NCBI RefSeq assembly: GCF_944384735.1
Contig: NZ_CALWUN010000004.1
Span: 1 to 59,762 of the forward strand
Direction of reading: 5' to 3'
From: an uncultured Agathobaculum sp.
Lineage (GTDB): Bacteria > Bacillota > Clostridia > Oscillospirales > Butyricicoccaceae
Length of the DNA: 59,762 nucleotides
Shown here: positions 55,434-59,762 of the stretch, one piece after another
Position numbering within the stretch: position 1 is the stretch's first letter
Layout of the letters: every line of letters begins with the position of its first letter
Notes under the pieces: generated by a model
Database searches by the model: none
The model's input: only the letters and a program-made list of their open reading frames with translations
What the model was told of the DNA's origin: nothing
Made by a program: the position numbers and the translations under genes

Positions 55434-56468
55434 ATGAACATGCTGGCTGACCGGCACATCAAACGCCTGTTTTGCCTTGTCCTGACCCTGACGGTCGGGT
55501 TTGCCCTGCTGTCCGCCGTGCTGCTCGCGGCAGGCGGCGAGTACGCCGCGCGGTATCTTCCGGCGGCGTTCGCCTGCATGGGGCTTGTGATTCTGACCGC
55601 CATGTACCGCTATTTCCGCAGGCAGCACCAGACCATGGCGCGCGCGATCGAACAGCTGCACGCGTTTCTCGCGGGCGACCCCGCCGCGCGCATCGAGTGT
55701 GACGACGAGGGTGAACTCAACCGCCTGTTCCACGAGGTCAACTCGCTGGCCGCCATCCTGAACGCGCACGCCGAAAACGAAGGCCGCGCCAAACAGTCTA
55801 TGAAGGAAACGCTGTCCGACATCTCGCACCAGCTCAAGACCCCGCTGGCAGCACTCCATATCTACAACGGCATTTTGCAGCAGCCGGCCGACCCGGAAAC
55901 CGTCCGGGAATTTACCGCCCTGTCCGAGCAGGAGCTTGACCGCATCCAGATGCTGGTGCAAAACCTGCTGACCATCACCAAGCTGGATGCGGGTACGCTC
56001 GTGCTGGACAAATCCGAACATAACCTGTCCGACCTGATGGCAGGAGTCGGGCGGCGCTTTGCTGTACAGGCGCGGCAGCAGGATACCCTGCTGTCCTGCT
56101 CCGGCGACGACGCTATCTCCCTGTGCTGCGATGCGCACTGGCTGAGCGAAGCCATCAGCAATCTGATTAAAAACGCGCTCGACCACACCGAGACAGGCGA
56201 CACGGTCGCGGTTTCTTGGCACGCCTTTGCGTCGATCGTCCAGATCACGGTGCGGGACAATGGCAGCGGCATCCATCCGGAGGACTTGCCGCATATCTTC
56301 AAACGGTTTTACCGCAGCCGCTTTTCTCAGCATACACAGGGCGTCGGCTTGGGGCTGCCGCTTGCCAAAGCGATCATCGAAGCACATGGCGGCACGATCG
56401 AAGTGGACAGCATTTTAGGCGGCGGCACGGTTTTTACGACCAACCTCCTGATTCCTACAATATTGTAG
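55434..56468 (+). CDS. Sensor histidine kinase (module 3)
   Basis: 344 residues: two N-terminal helices (about 11-58) with almost no loop, HAMP-like linker, H-box LSDISHQLKTPLAAL (His132), ISNLIKNALDH N-box, RDNGSGIHPED and GVGLGLPLAKAI. An intramembrane-sensing type. An ATG at 55422 overlaps the regulator stop, but GAGG precedes the ATG at 55434. Confidence 0.92.
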   Translation: MNMLADRHIKRLFCLVLTLTVGFALLSAVLLAAGGEYAARYLPAAFACMGLVILTAMYRYFRRQHQTMARAIEQLHAFLAGDPAARIECDDEGELNRLFHEVNSLAAILNAHAENEGRAKQSMKETLSDISHQLKTPLAALHIYNGILQQPADPETVREFTALSEQELDRIQMLVQNLLTITKLDAGTLVLDKSEHNLSDLMAGVGRRFAVQARQQDTLLSCSGDDAISLCCDAHWLSEAISNLIKNALDHTETGDTVAVSWHAFASIVQITVRDNGSGIHPEDLPHIFKRFYRSRFSQHTQGVGLGLPLAKAIIEAHGGTIEVDSILGGGTVFTTNLLIPTIL

Positions 56469-56543
56469 GCTGCAAGTCATGTAATCGTAGGGTTCCCGTG
56501 GTACCCTTTTCCTATCGCAACAGAAAGAAGGTGCCAACCCAAC

Positions 56544-57227
56544 ATGGATTTACTGGAAGTCCAGAACTTATGCAAAACCTACGGCAGCGGCGAGACCGCC
56601 GTGCACGCCTTGCGGCACGCGACGTTTTCCGTTCCGAAAGGCGAATTTGTCGCTGTGGTCGGGGAATCCGGCTCGGGCAAATCAACGCTGCTCAACTTGA
56701 TCGGCGCGCTCGACACGCCAACCAGCGGCCGGGTGCGAATCGACGGCAAGGACATTTTCTCGATGAAGGAACGAAATCTGACCGTGTTCCGCCGCCGCAA
56801 TATCGGCTTCATTTTCCAGAGTTTTAACCTCATCCCCGAGCTGACCGTCGAACAGAACATCGTCTTTCCGGTGCTGCTCGATTACCAGAAGCCGAACAAA
56901 TCCTATCTGGAGGAGTTGCTGACGGTGCTCGGCCTGCGTGAGCGCCGCCACCATTTGCCGAGCCAGCTGTCCGGCGGGCAGCAACAGCGCGTCGCCATCG
57001 GGCGCGCGCTCATCACCCGCCCGGCGCTCATTCTGGCCGACGAGCCGACCGGCAATCTGGATACGCAGAACACGAGCGAGGTCATTGCCCTGCTCAAAGA
57101 GGCGTCCCGCCGGTACGAACAGACCATTTTGATGATCACCCACAGCCGCGCGATCTCCCAGACCGCCGACCGCATTTTGCAGGTGTCCGACGGCAGACTG
57201 ACCGACTTCGGGAGGTGCCGCGCGTGA
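56544..57227 (+). CDS. ABC transporter ATPase (module 3)
   Basis: 227 residues: VGESGSGKST (39-48), [34 protein letters not shown]. Closely resembles the module 1 ATPase. 75 bases after the kinase gene. Confidence 0.93.
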   Translation: MDLLEVQNLCKTYGSGETAVHALRHATFSVPKGEFVAVVGESGSGKSTLLNLIGALDTPTSGRVRIDGKDIFSMKERNLTVFRRRNIGFIFQSFNLIPELTVEQNIVFPVLLDYQKPNKSYLEELLTVLGLRERRHHLPSQLSGGQQQRVAIGRALITRPALILADEPTGNLDTQNTSEVIALLKEASRRYEQTILMITHSRAISQTADRILQVSDGRLTDFGRCRA

Positions 57228-59611
57228 GGAGCTACCTGAGCCTGATCCCGATTTCCGCCAAAGTACACCGGCGGCAAAACCACATGACGCTGCTCTGCAT
57301 CCTGTTCGCGGTGTTTCTGGTCACGGCCATTTTCAGCATGGCGGACATGCTGATCCGCAGCGAAACCATGCACGCCAAGGAAGTCCACGGCAATTGGCAC
57401 ATTCAAATTCATGATTTGACCGAAAGCGAAGCGTCCGCCATTGCCGCGCGCGACGACGTCGCCGCCGCGTCGTGGTATGACGTGACCGCACTGGACAAAG
57501 ACAGCCCGTATCAAATCGGCGGCAAACAGGCCGTACTCTGCGGCATCGATGAGGCGTTCCGCACGAACATCATGCGCTACTTCCCCGCCGGTTCCAGCGT
57601 CGCGACGGATGACGAAGCGATTTTGACGCCGAACGCCCAATCGCTGCTCGGCGTTGCCGCTGGCGACACGATCACGTTGGACACGCCTGCTGGAAGCTAT
57701 TCCTTCCGCGTGACCGGATTCCGCAGCGACGACAGCCAGTTCGCCTCCAATAACGGCACCGGCGAGACGACCGCCCTGCTGGTGGACGACGATCAGATCG
57801 GCGTTTTCATGAGCATCACGGCATTCCGCCAGATCCTGTCGGCTAACGGCGAGACCGGCAGCCCGGTGTTCTATGTCCAATTTGACAGCCATGCCAATAT
57901 AGGAAAAGCCATCCGCGAGATCGGGACGCAATACGGCCTGACCGACGCCGATATTGAGCAGAACTTTATCCTGATGGGGCTGGCCGGGCTGAGCAACAAC
58001 ACGATGATCAAAAACGTGTACCCGCTGGTGTTCATCCTGTTTCTGCTCATCCTGCTCGCGGGCGTGCTGATGATCTCGGGCAGCCTGAACAGCACGGTCG
58101 CCCAGCGCACGCAGTTCTTTGGCATGATGCGCTGCATCGGCATGAGCAAGCAGCAGGTCGTCCGCTTTGTGCGGCTGGAGGCGCTGAACTGGTGCAAAAC
58201 CGCCATCCCGCTCGGCGTGCTGCTCGGCACCTGTCTCGCTTGGGGACTGAACGCCGTGCTGCGGTATCTGGTCAGCGGGGAGTTCCGCGACATTCCGGTC
58301 TTTGGCGTCAGCGCGGTCGGCATGGTCAGCGGCGCGCTGCTCGGCCTGCTGACCGTCTGGCTCGCGGCGCAGGCGCCCGCCAAACGCGCTGCGCGGGTCT
58401 CCCCGATGGCGGCGGTGTCCGGCAACGACAGCCTGCGCCCGACCCGGCCGCACCACCTGCACACCCGTCTGCTGCCCATCGAGTGCTCGCTCGGCGTTTC
58501 GCACGCGGCCGCCGCCCGCAAAAATCTCGTGCTGCTGTCCGGCTCTTTTGCGCTCAGCATTGTTCTATTCCTGTGCTTTTCCGTGCTCGTCGAGCTGCTA
58601 GGCTGCCTGCTGCCCGCGTCGCTGTCCGCCCCCAACCTGAGCATCGCCAGCGAGGATAACACCAACACCGTCTGCCATGCGCTGGTCGCCGAAATACAGA
58701 CGATGCCGGGCGTGAAGCACGCCTTCGGCCGGATGTACCAGCCGGACGTTCCCGCGGCTTTTTCCGCAGAAACGGACGAAACGACCGTCGATCTGATCTC
58801 CTACGACGATCTGCAGCTTGGCTGGCTGGCGGACGACGACATGCTGCGTCCGGGCAGCGACCTGTCCAACGTGTACGGCGACAACGGTTCGGTGCTCGCC
58901 ATCTGGGACGAGGCCGTGCCGCTGGACACGGGCGACACGGTTTCCATCGGCGGTACCACCTTGCAAATCGCCGGTATGCTGAAATACAGCCCGTTTTCCA
59001 ACAGCGGACGCACAGACGGCGAGGTCATCTTGATCTGCTCCGAGCCGACCTTTACCCGGCTGACCGGCATGCAGGACTATGCGATCATCGACGTGCAGGT
59101 GGGCAAAGAGACGACCGACGCGCAGGTCGCAGCCATCCAAAGCCTTGCCGGTGATGACTATACCTTCATCGACCGGCGGGACGAGGGCGACCGCAGCACG
59201 TTTTACGCATTCAGCCTGTTCATTTACGGGTTTCTCGTCATCATCGCGCTGATCACCGTGCTGAACATCATCAACAGCATTTCGATGAGCGTTTCCGCCC
59301 GCACGCGACAATACGGCGCGATGCGCGCGGTCGGCATGGACGGGCGGCAGCTCACCCGCATGATCGCGGCCGAAGCCGCGACCTATGCGCTCACCGGCTG
59401 CATCCTCGGCTGCGCCGCTGGTCTGCCGCTGCACAGGTTGCTGTATGACCGGCTGGTGACCGCGCACTTCCCCTATTTCACTTGGACAATGCCGTTTGCC
59501 GCTCTTGTAGTCATTTTGTTGTTTGTGCTCGGCGCGACCGTGCTGGCGGTTTACGCCCCGGCCAAGCGCATGCGGCGCATCTCGGTCACCGAAACGATCA
59601 ACGAATTATAG
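57224..59611 (+). CDS. FtsX-type ABC permease (module 3)
   Basis: 795 residues: N-terminal helix (LLCILFAVFLVTAIFSMADM), ectodomain (about 50-250), FtsX core with MMRCIGMSKQQVVRFVRLEA, second ectodomain (about 460-640), C-terminal FtsX core with MRAVGMDGRQLTRMIAAEA. A GTG start at 57224 follows GGGAGG and overlaps the ATPase stop (GTGA). Same plan as the module 1 permease. Confidence 0.9.
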   Translation: MRSYLSLIPISAKVHRRQNHMTLLCILFAVFLVTAIFSMADMLIRSETMHAKEVHGNWHIQIHDLTESEASAIAARDDVAAASWYDVTALDKDSPYQIGGKQAVLCGIDEAFRTNIMRYFPAGSSVATDDEAILTPNAQSLLGVAAGDTITLDTPAGSYSFRVTGFRSDDSQFASNNGTGETTALLVDDDQIGVFMSITAFRQILSANGETGSPVFYVQFDSHANIGKAIREIGTQYGLTDADIEQNFILMGLAGLSNNTMIKNVYPLVFILFLLILLAGVLMISGSLNSTVAQRTQFFGMMRCIGMSKQQVVRFVRLEALNWCKTAIPLGVLLGTCLAWGLNAVLRYLVSGEFRDIPVFGVSAVGMVSGALLGLLTVWLAAQAPAKRAARVSPMAAVSGNDSLRPTRPHHLHTRLLPIECSLGVSHAAAARKNLVLLSGSFALSIVLFLCFSVLVELLGCLLPASLSAPNLSIASEDNTNTVCHALVAEIQTMPGVKHAFGRMYQPDVPAAFSAETDETTVDLISYDDLQLGWLADDDMLRPGSDLSNVYGDNGSVLAIWDEAVPLDTGDTVSIGGTTLQIAGMLKYSPFSNSGRTDGEVILICSEPTFTRLTGMQDYAIIDVQVGKETTDAQVAAIQSLAGDDYTFIDRRDEGDRSTFYAFSLFIYGFLVIIALITVLNIINSISMSVSARTRQYGAMRAVGMDGRQLTRMIAAEAATYALTGCILGCAAGLPLHRLLYDRLVTAHFPYFTWTMPFAALVVILLFVLGATVLAVYAPAKRMRRISVTETINEL

Positions 59612-59685
59612 GTATTTGGGGAGCAGATGCTTTTACAGACTTGTCCACCGCCATGAAAAATAAAGAAAGGCCATGCAGGGCATAT

Positions 59686-59762
59686 TGTAAATGTCAATGA
59701 AAAAGTGAGCCAGGCGCTCATGAATTTTTGAGCCAGCAACGCTCATAAAAAAGTGAGCCACT
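59686..59762. mobile_element. Tandem TGAGCCA repeats, possible end of an IS21-type element
   Basis: TGAGCCA occurs at 59706, 59729 and 59754 (23 and 25 bases apart), separated by two GCTCAT motifs and T or A runs. Reiterated end repeats of this sort are typical of IS21-family termini; TGTAAATGTC at 59686 could be the outer end. No transposase lies in the window, so the call depends on sequence to the right. Confidence 0.4.

Noticed and set aside
56903-58504. 533-residue minus-strand frame opposite module 3
   Set aside because: Shadow of the ATPase and permease genes.

Overview
The window looks like a chromosomal segment of a high-GC, spore-forming member of the Firmicutes, probably a gut clostridium of the Oscillospirales type (inference). 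The support is a set of Firmicute markers (AddAB, SpoVG, a 23-residue SpoVM, a LicT-type antiterminator with its RNA target, a TPP riboswitch, BceAB-like transporters), GC-rich codon use, strong AGGAGG ribosome sites, TTGACA/TATAAT promoters, and anaerobic enzymes (class III ribonucleotide reductase, a probably PPi-type phosphofructokinase, lactate dehydrogenase). No rRNA, phage, CRISPR array or complete transposon is present.

Layout. 0-5.3 kb: addB-addA, reading left off the edge. 5.35-5.86 kb: tRNA-Phe, a repeat-rich spacer and tRNA-Gly. 6-10 kb: a lipid glycosyltransferase, spoVG, murC, a 168-bp MITE-like element and a cytidylate-kinase-like gene. 10.1-15.8 kb: a leftward thiamine salvage operon (thiD-thiW-thiM-tenA-thiZ-thiX-thiY) behind a TPP riboswitch and terminator. 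16-21.6 kb: tcdA, tsaE-tsaB, upp, an acetyltransferase, an SLH protein and ldh. 21.6-25.1 kb: spoVM with a small membrane protein, then dut and nrdD-nrdG. 25.3-27.8 kb: a two-component locus whose kinase is truncated and joined to the remainder of a carbohydrate-binding-type protein. 27.9-29.9 kb: rpsB-tsf. 30.0-30.65 kb: a leftward tRNA operon Asp-Phe-Gly-Cys. 30.7-35.2 kb: yerC-methyltransferase-hslO, then fba divergent from pfp. 36.2-40.5 kb: a beta-glucoside PTS operon with a ribonucleic antiterminator. 41-59.6 kb: three two-component/ABC-FtsX modules of the antimicrobial-peptide sensing type, interrupted by a YafY regulator cluster. The right edge carries tandem repeats resembling the end of an IS21-type element.

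The most unusual feature is the tRNA-Phe/spacer/tRNA-Gly module, which occurs twice in opposite orientation about 24 kb apart. Both spacers keep the same architecture: a 17-bp hairpin directly after tRNA-Phe, a second hairpin whose stem bases differ between copies while pairing is preserved, and a 51-nt repeat that carries a copy of the tRNA-Phe 3' end. This suggests a structured, tRNA-linked element under selection, or the scars of repeated recombination at the tRNA 3' end.

Other points worth attention are the tiny spoVM gene, the kinase/carbohydrate-binding deletion fusion, a LytTR two-component system facing a BceAB-type transporter, symmetric motifs between divergent genes (fba/pfp and SLH/ldh), and a GNAT-NTF2 fusion with an internal ribosome site. 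All product names come from recognising motifs by eye; no database search was run.
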